Source of the DNA: Chitinophaga arvensicola | GTDB taxonomy: Bacteria > Bacteroidota > Bacteroidia > Chitinophagales > Chitinophagaceae | Length of the DNA stretch: 64,000 bases | Direction of reading: 5' to 3' | NCBI RefSeq assembly: GCF_900110835.1 | Contig: NZ_FOJG01000001.1 | Span: 2,057,022-2,121,021 of the forward strand | In this document: piece by piece, positions 55,539-63,866 of the stretch | Layout of the letters: every line of letters starts with the position of its first letter | Numbering within the stretch: the stretch's first letter is position 1 | Notes under the pieces: generated by a model | Seen by the model: only the letters and a program-made list of their open reading frames with translations | Databases searched by the model: none | What the model was told of the DNA's origin: nothing | Position numbers and translations under genes: made by a program

Positions 55539-55904
55539 ATGAAAAATGAAAATACCCCGGCCAGATGGCCTTATCTCCTGCTCTTTATTCCCTTCTTTTT
55601 TCTTCCTTTATGGTATGTTCATGAGGTGTCTGGTCAATGGAATCCCTTTGCTATCAACGGAAAGCAGTTTCTTTGGTTCTATGGTTACGCCATTATGCTG
55701 GGTTATGCGCCGGTATTGTTATGGAGGGATAGCCGTCTTTTTCCGTCGATGAAAAGAGTGGTCGCTTACCTGCTGATAATAGGTGTATGCCGGCTGTGTC
55801 AGGGATGGTATCATGGAAAACCTGTAGGCTTCCTGGTGCTTATGCTGATTGGTTTGCTGGTGCTGTGGCTATTTACGTGGAGCTGGTATATGAAAAAGAG
55901 ATAG
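55539..55904 (+). CDS. small hypothetical membrane protein
   Basis: A 121-residue protein with about four predicted membrane helices (WPYLLLFIPFFFLPLWYV, FLWFYGYAIMLGYAPVLL, RVVAYLLIIGVCRLCQGW, FLVLMLIGLLVLWLFTWSW). No family is recognised. It follows the glycine-rich-domain gene by 19 bases and ends in a terminator that overlaps its stop codon. Confidence 0.65.
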   Translation: MKNENTPARWPYLLLFIPFFFLPLWYVHEVSGQWNPFAINGKQFLWFYGYAIMLGYAPVLLWRDSRLFPSMKRVVAYLLIIGVCRLCQGWYHGKPVGFLVLMLIGLLVLWLFTWSWYMKKR

Positions 55905-55922
55905 ACGATGGTCTATCTCTTT
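55895..55922 (+). terminator. terminator overlapping the small membrane gene's stop
   Basis: A 12-bp perfect stem (55895-55906 with 55911-55922) and a 4-base loop (gatg). The arms include the last codons and the TAG stop. Confidence 0.7.
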
Positions 55923-56392
55923 AGAGCTGTAGGGGACATTCATAGTGTTTCCATAGAATAGAATGATATTAGCAGGTAGAGCTGTTCATACCTCAGCTAT
56001 AGTCTTTTTTTGGAGTGAACAAGGACAAAATACGCTAGGTTTTCTGACCAGATTAGTGTAATATTATTAATAATTATATGTCAATCTTTTTCTTAAAGTG
56101 ACAATGGTAACAACAATGGATGAAAGTATCTTAGGTGCATTTTAGTGCACATCTTCATCCTTGTTTTGTAGAATTTGTAACGGCAAAGAGCTTAGCCAGT
56201 ATTATTTTCAGGCTTGTATTTCAAAAGTCAGCAATAAATGGCAGGCTATTAAACTTATTAGATGAAGTGACTAATAAACGCGATGAAAATGCGGTTGTGC
56301 CCAACATTGTATACATTTGAGGGTTTTAGAAGGCATTAGTAATGTGTAAGTTATAGGCGGAAAAGCCTCTTTGTATAACATGAAATAGTTAT
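55923..56392. other. intergenic region before the LanB locus
   Basis: About 470 AT-rich bases. A short palindrome gtgcattttagtgcac near 56135 is visible. One 61-codon frame starting with GTG has no coding character. The promoter of the kinase gene should be here, but no clear TAnnTTTG stands out. Confidence 0.45.
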
Positions 56393-56482
56393 ATGATAAA
56401 AGAAAAACAGATTGCTAAAGTATTTTTATCTTACTTGCTTCTGCTTAGTGTTAATATTTATATACAGGGATCGCAATGCTAG
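56393..56482 (+). CDS. possible 29-residue leader peptide overlapping the kinase gene
   Basis: ATG at 56393, TAG at 56480-56482; the peptide begins MIKEKQIAKVFLSYLLLLS and ends QGSQC, so it has a basic start and a hydrophobic core like a small signal or leader peptide. Its last 7 bases overlap the start of the histidine kinase gene in another frame, which would allow translational coupling. It may be chance. Confidence 0.3.
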   Translation: MIKEKQIAKVFLSYLLLLSVNIYIQGSQC

Positions 56483-57639
56483 CTTTTTTTAGAAGTAGAA
56501 CCAGTGGAGAACCGCCTGATATCAGCAGGAAGCTCATGGAATGGTTTTCATTCTTTTTATCTGATAAGTACTACAAAACCAGGATCCGGGTATGGTCGCA
56601 TATACTCATGTGGGGATGCATGGCTGTATTATATTCTCTTTTGATGAGTTCAAGTTTTGAGGTATCTGTCAGTGCGAGCGTTGTCTTTGTGTTGCGCAAT
56701 ATGTTGGGGGCGACTTTCTTTTTCTACTTCGTTTTTTATTTTATTGTCCCTAAAGTGTTGCTGCGCGGCTATATTTTTCTAACGCTTGTATGTCTGATGA
56801 TCCCGTTACTGTTCTGGTCCATCATCAATTATCTTTTTTCATTGTATGCCGTTGTTTTTCTGGAAATCCGGGACAATGGCCTGCGGGAGTTTCTGGAGCG
56901 CGTGGTAAATGCTGGCTGGGCGGATACTTTTTCCCCTAATCATCTGTTGAAGATTTTTCTCCCGGTGTTGATGACGATTGCGCCACCGGTATCCCTGAAG
57001 CTGCTCCTGGATATTATCCGGGCTTCTACCCGCACATTGCGGCTGGAGCGAGATAACCTGAACCTGGAGGTTGATTTTCTCCGTTCCCAGCTGAATCCGC
57101 ATTTTCTTTTCAATACGCTGAATAATATTTACTCCTTGTCGATCAGAAACGACCCGATGGCTTCTGATCTGATCATGCACCTGTCTGAAATGATGCGTTA
57201 TACGCTGTATGATTCGAATACGGAAAAGGTGCCTTTACATATGGAGGCAGAATTTTTGAAGAATTACGTGGAACTGGAAAGTGTACGCTACGGAAAGAAC
57301 GCCAGTATTCAGTTTGAATGCGATACAGAAGCAATGGGAGAATACCAGATAGCGCCTTTGCTGATGTTTCCTTTTGTTGAAAATGCATTTAAGTATTCAC
57401 ATAGCACTACCTCCAATAAATGCTGGATCCATGCTTCTATGGAAGTAACGGGCGATCAGCTCAGATTTGAAATTTCAAACAGCAAAGGAGAGTTACCGGA
57501 AGGGAAAAATGTACCCGGTGGCATTGGGTTGAGCAATACTCATAAAAGATTAAATCTGTTATATCCGGATCAACACACTTTATTTATTGAAAATAATCCC
57601 GAATATTACAAAGTTGTCTTGACACTAACGTTGAACTAG
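56476..57639 (+). CDS. LytS-type sensor histidine kinase
   Basis: A 387-residue membrane kinase. About four to five helices lie in residues 35-180 (VWSHILMWGCMAVLYSLLM, NMLGATFFFYFVFYFIVP, YIFLTLVCLMIPLLFWSII). The phosphoacceptor is H209 in QLNPHFLFNTLNNIYSLS (PF06580 type), and an ATPase domain with PLLMFPFVENAFKYS and GGIGLSNTHKRL closes the protein. It should sense an envelope signal and phosphorylate the LytTR regulator 6 bases downstream. Position suggests it controls the RiPP-like genes that follow. Confidence 0.92.
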   Translation: MLAFFRSRTSGEPPDISRKLMEWFSFFLSDKYYKTRIRVWSHILMWGCMAVLYSLLMSSSFEVSVSASVVFVLRNMLGATFFFYFVFYFIVPKVLLRGYIFLTLVCLMIPLLFWSIINYLFSLYAVVFLEIRDNGLREFLERVVNAGWADTFSPNHLLKIFLPVLMTIAPPVSLKLLLDIIRASTRTLRLERDNLNLEVDFLRSQLNPHFLFNTLNNIYSLSIRNDPMASDLIMHLSEMMRYTLYDSNTEKVPLHMEAEFLKNYVELESVRYGKNASIQFECDTEAMGEYQIAPLLMFPFVENAFKYSHSTTSNKCWIHASMEVTGDQLRFEISNSKGELPEGKNVPGGIGLSNTHKRLNLLYPDQHTLFIENNPEYYKVVLTLTLN

Positions 57640-57645
57640 AAAAAT

Positions 57646-58398
57646 ATGGATCAAGTAATTACCTGCCTCGTAGTTGATGATGAGCCGTTTGCGAGGGATC
57701 TGATGGAAAATTACATTGGACGGGTGCCTTATCTGCAACCTGTAGCTTTTTGTGAGAATGCCTTTGATGCAATGAATGAATTGCAGCGTCAGCCTGTAGA
57801 CCTGCTGTTTTCTGATATCCAGATGCCTAATATCAACGGCATAGAAATGATCCGCTCCCTGAGCAATCCTCCTTTTGTCATCTTTACTACCGCTTCAAAA
57901 GACCATGCGATTGCCGGTTTTGAACTGGATGCGGTAGATTACCTGGTAAAGCCGATTTCCTTTGAGCGGTTCCTGAAAGCGGTGAACAAGGCCCGCGGTC
58001 ATATCAGTCAACGCCTGGTGCCTGTAGTACCCGCCGAACCCGTCCGACCTAAAACCAGTCCAGCCAACCATCTTTTTGTCAAGGATAATAACAAGTTGAC
58101 CAAGATCCTTTTCGAAGATATCTACTATGTGGAAGGCATGAAGGATTATATTAAAATTGTTTGCCGGGAGAAGAATATTATTACGTATATGCGTATGAAA
58201 GCGATCGAAGATATTTTGCCTCCCGATCAGTTTATGCGCATTCATAAATCCTATATTGTCCGCCTGCAATCCATTAAATCCATCATGGGAAATACAGTGG
58301 AAGTGGTGAACGGACAGTCGGTTATTATCTCCAAAGCATCCAGGCAGGAGCTAAAGCGTTTACTTGGCATTGCTAACTATAATGACGATGAAGAATAA
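57646..58398 (+). CDS. LytTR-family response regulator
   Basis: A 250-residue regulator. The receiver domain (residues 1-125) has D11/D12 in VVDDEP, the phosphoacceptor D57 in FSDIQMPN, and the KP motif in DYLVKPISFERF. A linker leads to a LytTR DNA-binding domain (about 140-247) with ILFEDIYYVEGMKDYIKIV and FMRIHKSYIVRLQSI. It is paired with the LytS-type kinase and lies just before the precursor-like peptide, a common arrangement for peptide-linked control in this phylum. Confidence 0.95.
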   Translation: MDQVITCLVVDDEPFARDLMENYIGRVPYLQPVAFCENAFDAMNELQRQPVDLLFSDIQMPNINGIEMIRSLSNPPFVIFTTASKDHAIAGFELDAVDYLVKPISFERFLKAVNKARGHISQRLVPVVPAEPVRPKTSPANHLFVKDNNKLTKILFEDIYYVEGMKDYIKIVCREKNIITYMRMKAIEDILPPDQFMRIHKSYIVRLQSIKSIMGNTVEVVNGQSVIISKASRQELKRLLGIANYNDDEE

Positions 58399-58528
58399 TT
58401 ATGGATGGGCAGATTCGATCTTTCGTCGAAAAAATGGGTAATTATGTCTAATAAAATATGATAATTGAGAACATTGGGCGAGTTTCGATCCTGATATAAA
58501 TATCCATTTACTTTTAAAATATGTAAAT

Positions 58529-58714
58529 ATGGAAAAAAACATGTCTGTGAATAACCGCCCGATGTTAACCTTAGAAAAGGAAATTATTTCAAAAGCTGAT
58601 ACGCGCACGATTGAGAATATGAAGGCATCCAACAGTAGTGATACTGCTATGATGTATTCCAGTATACCCACTATTCCCACAACAACAGGATCTGTTTTTA
58701 CACTGGGAGCCTAA
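58529..58714 (+). CDS. putative RiPP precursor peptide, cysteine-less, lanthipeptide-like leader
   Basis: A 61-residue peptide between the LytTR gene and the LanB gene. The leader-like part MLTLEKEIISKADTRTIENM has the LxLxKExI pattern I know from class I lanthipeptide-type leaders in Bacteroidota, where it usually leads to a GG site; here the junction reads NMKASNSS. The C-terminal 28 residues hold 12 Ser/Thr (YSSIPTIPTTTG and SVFTLGA among them) and no Cys in the whole peptide. It could be dehydrated by the downstream LanB but cannot form internal lanthionines. Start may be the first or fifth codon (both Met). It is the strongest precursor candidate in the locus, inferred from position and pattern. 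Confidence 0.72.
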   Translation: MEKNMSVNNRPMLTLEKEIISKADTRTIENMKASNSSDTAMMYSSIPTIPTTTGSVFTLGA

Positions 58715-58758
58715 CTGAATTTGTTTACTATTCCTCATTGATTAACCCCTTTGGTCAA

Positions 58759-59133
58759 ATGCAATACAGATGTGCCATAGTAGATGACGAGCCTCTGGCA
58801 TTAGATATTCTGGAAAGCTATATCCAACGAACTTCCTATTTAAAACTTGTAAAAAAAGCATCAGAGCTGCACACCGTGGAAGATCTGATAGCGGAAAGAA
58901 AAGTGGACGTTGTTTTTCTGGATGTGAATTTAAGAGGCAATACAAAAGACATTATAGCGCAGTTCCTGAAGAAGGACTGCGTTTTTATTCTTGTTACTGC
59001 ATATTCCAGCCGCGAAGTACAGCACCTTTGCCTGAAAGGTGGACAAGGCTATCTGGGGAAGCCAGCCAGCTACAAGAAATTTGTAGATGAAATGGAAAGG
59101 GTTATTCCCGGCGTTAAAATAGCTGTGACCTGA
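58759..59133 (+). CDS. receiver-only response regulator
   Basis: A 124-residue protein started at the ATG at 58759 rather than a TTG 21 bases upstream. It is a complete CheY-like receiver: D9/D10 in IVDDEP, phosphoacceptor D55 in VFLDVNLRG, the T in LVTAYSS, and the GKP lysine in YLGKPASYKKF. There is no output domain, unlike the LytTR regulator upstream, and no stop-interrupted remnant of one. It sits between the precursor-like peptide and LanB. It could compete for phosphate or bind LanB or the kinase. Confidence 0.88.
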   Translation: MQYRCAIVDDEPLALDILESYIQRTSYLKLVKKASELHTVEDLIAERKVDVVFLDVNLRGNTKDIIAQFLKKDCVFILVTAYSSREVQHLCLKGGQGYLGKPASYKKFVDEMERVIPGVKIAVT

Positions 59134-59204
59134 GATCCCGAAAACACTTTATCTTTATCTAGGCATACGTAACCGGAAAGCATACGCTTTTCACTAAAGT
59201 TAGT

Positions 59205-62200
59205 ATGCGGATTGTCATGTCCCTGCTTAGCACCTGCGATTTCTTTTTATTAAGAATGCCACTATTGTCATTTGAAGAAGTGCTGCGAATGCATCGTAGT
59301 GCCCATAATGACCAGGATTCTTTTGTCGCCGCTATCCGGAGATTATATAGCTCTCCATTGCTGCAGGAAGCCGTGTTCCTGGCCAGCCCGGCTTTACATG
59401 CCCAGATGATGAAATGGCTGTCCTCCTCAGATCTTTCCCTGAAATTGCCATTGGCACTTTACAGGTATTTCCTGAGGATGAGTACCCGGTGTACCCCGTA
59501 TGGATTATTTGCAGGATGTGTCACTGGCAGGATTGTTCCCGGAGCCACACAACTGCCCGTTCCCGGTGAGCATCCCTATCAACCCGTGGCAAGGCTCGAC
59601 ATGGAATACCTGTCCGAGTTAATAAATGAATTGGTACAAAGGCCCGAAATAGGTAAACAGCTTACTTTTTATCCTAATAATAGTTTATATACCGCCGGTA
59701 CCACCTGGCGGTATTTCGAATATCAGTTGCGCGAAAAAAAACGCCATTACTTCCTCAGCGCTTTTTCAAGGGATACCTATCTCGACGCCCTGCTGACTGC
59801 CGCCACTAACGGGGCTACCCTTTCATCACTGACCACATTGCTGACCCGTAAAGGGGTATCCGGGGAGGAAGCCGATACTTTCCTGGATACACTGATCCGT
59901 AATCAGATCCTCGTTGCCGGCTTATCCGCCGAAATCACCGGAATAGACCAGCTGGAGCAGCTGATCCGCAGTCTGACTGCACTCGATCCTGCACCTGCGT
60001 TTATCCCTGCGCTACAACAGATCCGGCAGCTGCTGATGTCAGACTCCCGCGGCGTTACACGTTACCAGGAGATACAGAAAATACTGATGACACATTTTCC
60101 GGAAATTGTGGTCAAAGATCCGGTACAGGTGGATCTTTTTTTTATGCCTGGTACGACGCATCTCTCAGCCGCAGTCACGGACCTGTTGCTACGCCGGTTG
60201 GAACGGTTGTCTGTATTGGGCGATGCCGGAGCCAGCGCAGACCTGCGGCAGTTTAAAACCCGTTTTATCCAGCAATACGATCAGCGGGAGGTGCCGCTGA
60301 TGATGGCGCTCGACAGTGAGTCTGGTATCGGGTATGGTGTTGTCAGCGGAGATCATGCGAGTTATACGCCGCTGATCGACGACCTGGTGATGCCCACCCA
60401 TCAAGAGAATGGCACTGTTAACTGGAACGTGCAAACGAAATTCATACTCAAACATTTCCTTGCATCCAGGAGTAGTGGCGCAACAGTGATTTCACTCACA
60501 GATGAGGATCTCGACGATCTGGCCGAAGATGGGCATACACCTGCTATGCCATCTTCCTTAGGCCTGATGGGTTCACTGTTGGCTGCTTCGGCTAGTTCGC
60601 TGGACAAAGGCGAATTTCAATTTCTTCTGAAGGCCTGTAATGGCCCCAATGCTTTGTCTTTGCTGGGTCGCTTTGCAACCGGTCAGGAAGAACTGGAAAA
60701 ATTACTCCGTGATTTTGCGCGGGAGGAGCAGGTTGTTGAAAAGGACCGGATACTCGCAGAAATAGTACATCTGCCGGAAGGGCGTACCGGTAATGTGCTC
60801 TTACGTCCATCGCTATACGAATATGAAATTCCTTTCCTGGGGAAAAGCAGTTTGCCGCAAGAAAAGCAGCTTCCCGTCAGTGATCTGTGGATATCGGTGC
60901 GCAATGGCCGCGTGATATTGCGGTCGCGGCAACTAGGAAAGGAAGTCCTGCCCAGGTTAACCAGCGCACATAATTTCATACGTGGTCTGGCTGTCTACAA
61001 GTTCCTGTGCGACCTGCAACAGCAGGACGCGCTTTCCATACAATGGAACTGGGGAATTTTACTGGATCAGCCTTTTCTGCCAAGAGTGGTGTACCAGGAA
61101 ATAATACTGGCAAGGGCAAGATGGCGGCTGTCACATAGCCGCTTTGAATCGTTACTGGCATCTCATACTCCCGATGCAGCGTTGCTGCGGTTGAAAGAAG
61201 AATGCCAGTTGCCCGATGATGTACTTTTATCGGAAGGAGATAATGACCTGTTGATAGACTTTACGAGTGTATTCGCGCGCATGTTGTTGACCGATAAACT
61301 AAAAAAGGGGAGTGTAATTTTATACGAGAACCTGTTTAGTTCTGCAACACGTTTACCTGGCACCGAACAGGGGGCTTTCTGTAATGAGATTATACTCCCT
61401 TTGCGTAATACGCGCTGGCAGCCACCGGCAGCTGTTGAAGAGCAGCCCGAAACGCTGCCGCTTCCCCGCAGCTTTGTACCGGGCAGCGAATGGTTGTATG
61501 CGAAGATTTATTGTGGTTTTAAATGGATGGATAAGCTGTTACTGAAAGAGTTGCTTCCGTTAACAGCGTCGTTGCAATCTTCCGGAATAACGGATAGCTG
61601 GTTTTTTATCCGCTACCAGGACCCGGAGCCGCATATCCGGATCCGTTTTCATCTGCCGCAATACCAGGCGCATAGCCAGGTTGTGATACAGCAACTGCAG
61701 GACATACTGGCGCCCTATCTGCGCAACGATATTGTTCAGAAGCTGCAGTTTGATACCTATATCCGGGAGTTGGAGCGATATGGTGCAGTGCTGATGGAAT
61801 ATAGTGAAGCATTTTTCTTTCATGACAGCGAAGCGGTATTGCGGCTGTTGCAGACCATTGGTGGAGGAGAAACGGAGGAGCGTTGGCTGATAGCGTTGAA
61901 AGGGGCCGATGAATTGTTGAACGGTTTCGGCTATACGCCGTTGATGAAGAGCCGGCTGCTCGAGGAGCTACAGCAGCAGTTTTTTAAAGAACACCATGGC
62001 AATGCCGCGCTGATGCTGCAATTGAACAATAAGTACCGTCTGTATAGCCGGAAGATTGCAGCAGTGCTGTCTGATAACGTATATAATTATACGTTGTCAG
62101 ACAGCACTGAGATCAGGCGATCCGCTTACGGGAGTGCTGCATTTTATACCGGTACACCAGGTGCTTTGCCTGTAGAGGTGCGGGAGATATTCGGCGCCCG

Positions 62201-62387
62201 CGCCGGCGCCCTGGAAAAGGTTATCCGGGAACTGCGGCTCATACAACCCGATGCGGTAACAAGATTGCCGCCACATTACCTGCACATGTTCCTGAACCGT
62301 ATGTTTACCGCAAATGCCCGTTTACAGGAACTGGTGATATATCATTACCTGATGAAGTATTACGCATCGGTGGTAGCGCGGGGATAA
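59205..62387 (+). CDS. full-length class I lanthipeptide dehydratase (LanB type)
   Basis: A 1060-residue protein with both LanB halves. The N-terminal glutamylation part starts FFLLRMPLLSFEEVL and contains RYFLRMSTRCTPYGLFAG (about residues 87-104) and later GAFCNEIILPLRNTRW. The C-terminal elimination part (from about 755, SpaB_C / thiopeptide-type domain) has EWLYAKIYCGFKWMDKLL, SWFFIRYQDPEPHIRIRFH (about 798-815) and LHMFLNRMF with the final YHYLMKYY. It uses Glu-tRNA to glutamylate and then eliminates Ser/Thr, giving dehydroalanine or dehydrobutyrine. NisB is 993 residues, so this is slightly long; pinensin dehydratases of Chitinophaga are split, whereas this one is whole. No LanC gene is nearby. 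Confidence 0.9.
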   Translation: MRIVMSLLSTCDFFLLRMPLLSFEEVLRMHRSAHNDQDSFVAAIRRLYSSPLLQEAVFLASPALHAQMMKWLSSSDLSLKLPLALYRYFLRMSTRCTPYGLFAGCVTGRIVPGATQLPVPGEHPYQPVARLDMEYLSELINELVQRPEIGKQLTFYPNNSLYTAGTTWRYFEYQLREKKRHYFLSAFSRDTYLDALLTAATNGATLSSLTTLLTRKGVSGEEADTFLDTLIRNQILVAGLSAEITGIDQLEQLIRSLTALDPAPAFIPALQQIRQLLMSDSRGVTRYQEIQKILMTHFPEIVVKDPVQVDLFFMPGTTHLSAAVTDLLLRRLERLSVLGDAGASADLRQFKTRFIQQYDQREVPLMMALDSESGIGYGVVSGDHASYTPLIDDLVMPTHQENGTVNWNVQTKFILKHFLASRSSGATVISLTDEDLDDLAEDGHTPAMPSSLGLMGSLLAASASSLDKGEFQFLLKACNGPNALSLLGRFATGQEELEKLLRDFAREEQVVEKDRILAEIVHLPEGRTGNVLLRPSLYEYEIPFLGKSSLPQEKQLPVSDLWISVRNGRVILRSRQLGKEVLPRLTSAHNFIRGLAVYKFLCDLQQQDALSIQWNWGILLDQPFLPRVVYQEIILARARWRLSHSRFESLLASHTPDAALLRLKEECQLPDDVLLSEGDNDLLIDFTSVFARMLLTDKLKKGSVILYENLFSSATRLPGTEQGAFCNEIILPLRNTRWQPPAAVEEQPETLPLPRSFVPGSEWLYAKIYCGFKWMDKLLLKELLPLTASLQSSGITDSWFFIRYQDPEPHIRIRFHLPQYQAHSQVVIQQLQDILAPYLRNDIVQKLQFDTYIRELERYGAVLMEYSEAFFFHDSEAVLRLLQTIGGGETEERWLIALKGADELLNGFGYTPLMKSRLLEELQQQFFKEHHGNAALMLQLNNKYRLYSRKIAAVLSDNVYNYTLSDSTEIRRSAYGSAAFYTGTPGALPVEVREIFGARAGALEKVIRELRLIQPDAVTRLPPHYLHMFLNRMFTANARLQELVIYHYLMKYYASVVARG

Positions 62388-62585
62388 TGTGGCTGTTATC
62401 GGTGCGACCAGGATTTTTTTTGTAGATGCCCGTAAAATTATCCCGAGGGCCAGGATAGCGGTCACTTCACTATTTCCGTGGTACTGCCCGCCATTCATCC
62501 ATAAATTGCAGAATCCATAAAATCCTTGTTATTTTTACAGGGTAAGTTTAAAGTTCCCCTCATCAATTATTGAAAACTAAGTAAC

Positions 62586-63857
62586 ATGAAAACAAGAATC
62601 GCTCTCCTGGGATGTTTGTCCGTGATGACCTTGTTATCGGTGCAAAGCAGGGCCAATAATGGCGACAGTAGTGTTATTCGTCCTATGGTGGCAGATCCGG
62701 CCAATGCAGGATTGAAACTGCCTACCGGCTTTAAGGCACAGGCCATTGCAGAGAACCTGGGCGCCGCCCGTCACATCGCAGTAACGCCGCTGGGGGATGT
62801 CTATGTAAAAATTCAGACTTCCAAACCAGGCAAAGCTATTGCCGTTATACATGGCAATGAAGTAAAAACCTTTGGTACTTACCGGGGCACGGGTATGGTG
62901 ATCAAAGGCAATTACCTGTATACATCTTCCGATGAAGAAGTATATCGTTATGCCCTCAATGATAAATTTGAGGTGATCAATCCGGATCAGCCCGAGAAGC
63001 TGGTGACAGGTTTGATTAACCGGCATCAGCATGAAGCAAAAGCGCTGACGCTGGATAATGAAGGGAACATTTATGTAAATATCGGTGCCTATTCTAATTC
63101 CTGCCAGGTGCAGGACCGTGCGAAAGGATCCAAAGGAATAGAAGGCTGCCCGATCCGTGATTCAGCGGCGGGTATCTGGCAGTTCCGGGCAGATAAGCAA
63201 AACCAGACCTATGGCGATGGTACGCGTTATGCCAGCGGGTTGCGTAATGTAGTGGGGCTCGACTGGAATACAGCAGACAATCAATTGTTCGTGATGCAAC
63301 ATGGCCGGGATGGTTTGTTTGATATGTTTCCGGAATACTACAACCTGCAACAGGGAAATGAGTTGCCTGCTGAATGTATGTATGCGTTGAAGAAAGGAGA
63401 TGATGCAGGCTGGCCGTACATTTATTACGACGGAGAGCAACATAAGAAAATACTGGCGCCGGAATACGGTGGCGATGGTAAGAAAAAAGGAGGTGAAAAT
63501 GCCATTGATCCGGCTATTGCTTTCCCTGCACATATGGCGCCTAATGGTTTGTTGTTTTATACCGGTAACCAGTTTCCTGCAAAGTACAAGAACGGTGCGT
63601 TCGTTGCTTTTCATGGTTCCTGGAACCGCCAGAAAGGACAGAAGGGTTATTTTGTAGCGTTTGTACCATTTAAAGATGGTAAACCAACCGGAAAATGGGA
63701 GATTTTTGCAGATGATTTTGCAGGCGTAGAAAACATTCAGTCACCGGGTCAGGCAAAACATCGTCCTTGCGGATTGGCTCAAGGACCCGATGGTTCCCTG
63801 TATGTAACGGATGATGTAAAAGGAACAGTTTATAAAATCACCTATGGTGGTAAATAA
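62586..63857 (+). CDS. exported sorbosone-dehydrogenase-like (PQQ-type beta-propeller) protein
   Basis: A 423-residue protein with a signal peptide (to about residue 24). It resembles soluble aldose/sorbosone dehydrogenases: GFKAQAIAENLGAARHIAVTPLGDVYV, GLRNVVGLDWNTADNQLFVMQHGRDGL, AGWPYIYYDG, MAPNGLLFYTG, FVAFHGSWNRQKG, and HRPCGLAQGPDGSLYVTDD. It would oxidise a sugar in the periplasm. The next gene is a cytochrome c, a likely electron acceptor. It does not look related to the LanB locus. Confidence 0.85.
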   Translation: MKTRIALLGCLSVMTLLSVQSRANNGDSSVIRPMVADPANAGLKLPTGFKAQAIAENLGAARHIAVTPLGDVYVKIQTSKPGKAIAVIHGNEVKTFGTYRGTGMVIKGNYLYTSSDEEVYRYALNDKFEVINPDQPEKLVTGLINRHQHEAKALTLDNEGNIYVNIGAYSNSCQVQDRAKGSKGIEGCPIRDSAAGIWQFRADKQNQTYGDGTRYASGLRNVVGLDWNTADNQLFVMQHGRDGLFDMFPEYYNLQQGNELPAECMYALKKGDDAGWPYIYYDGEQHKKILAPEYGGDGKKKGGENAIDPAIAFPAHMAPNGLLFYTGNQFPAKYKNGAFVAFHGSWNRQKGQKGYFVAFVPFKDGKPTGKWEIFADDFAGVENIQSPGQAKHRPCGLAQGPDGSLYVTDDVKGTVYKITYGGK

Positions 63858-63866
63858 TGATCTTGT

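Noticed and set aside
56135..56320. 61-codon frame considered as a second RiPP precursor
   Set aside because: GTG start and no LxLxKExI leader pattern; it begins on a small palindrome and looks non-coding.
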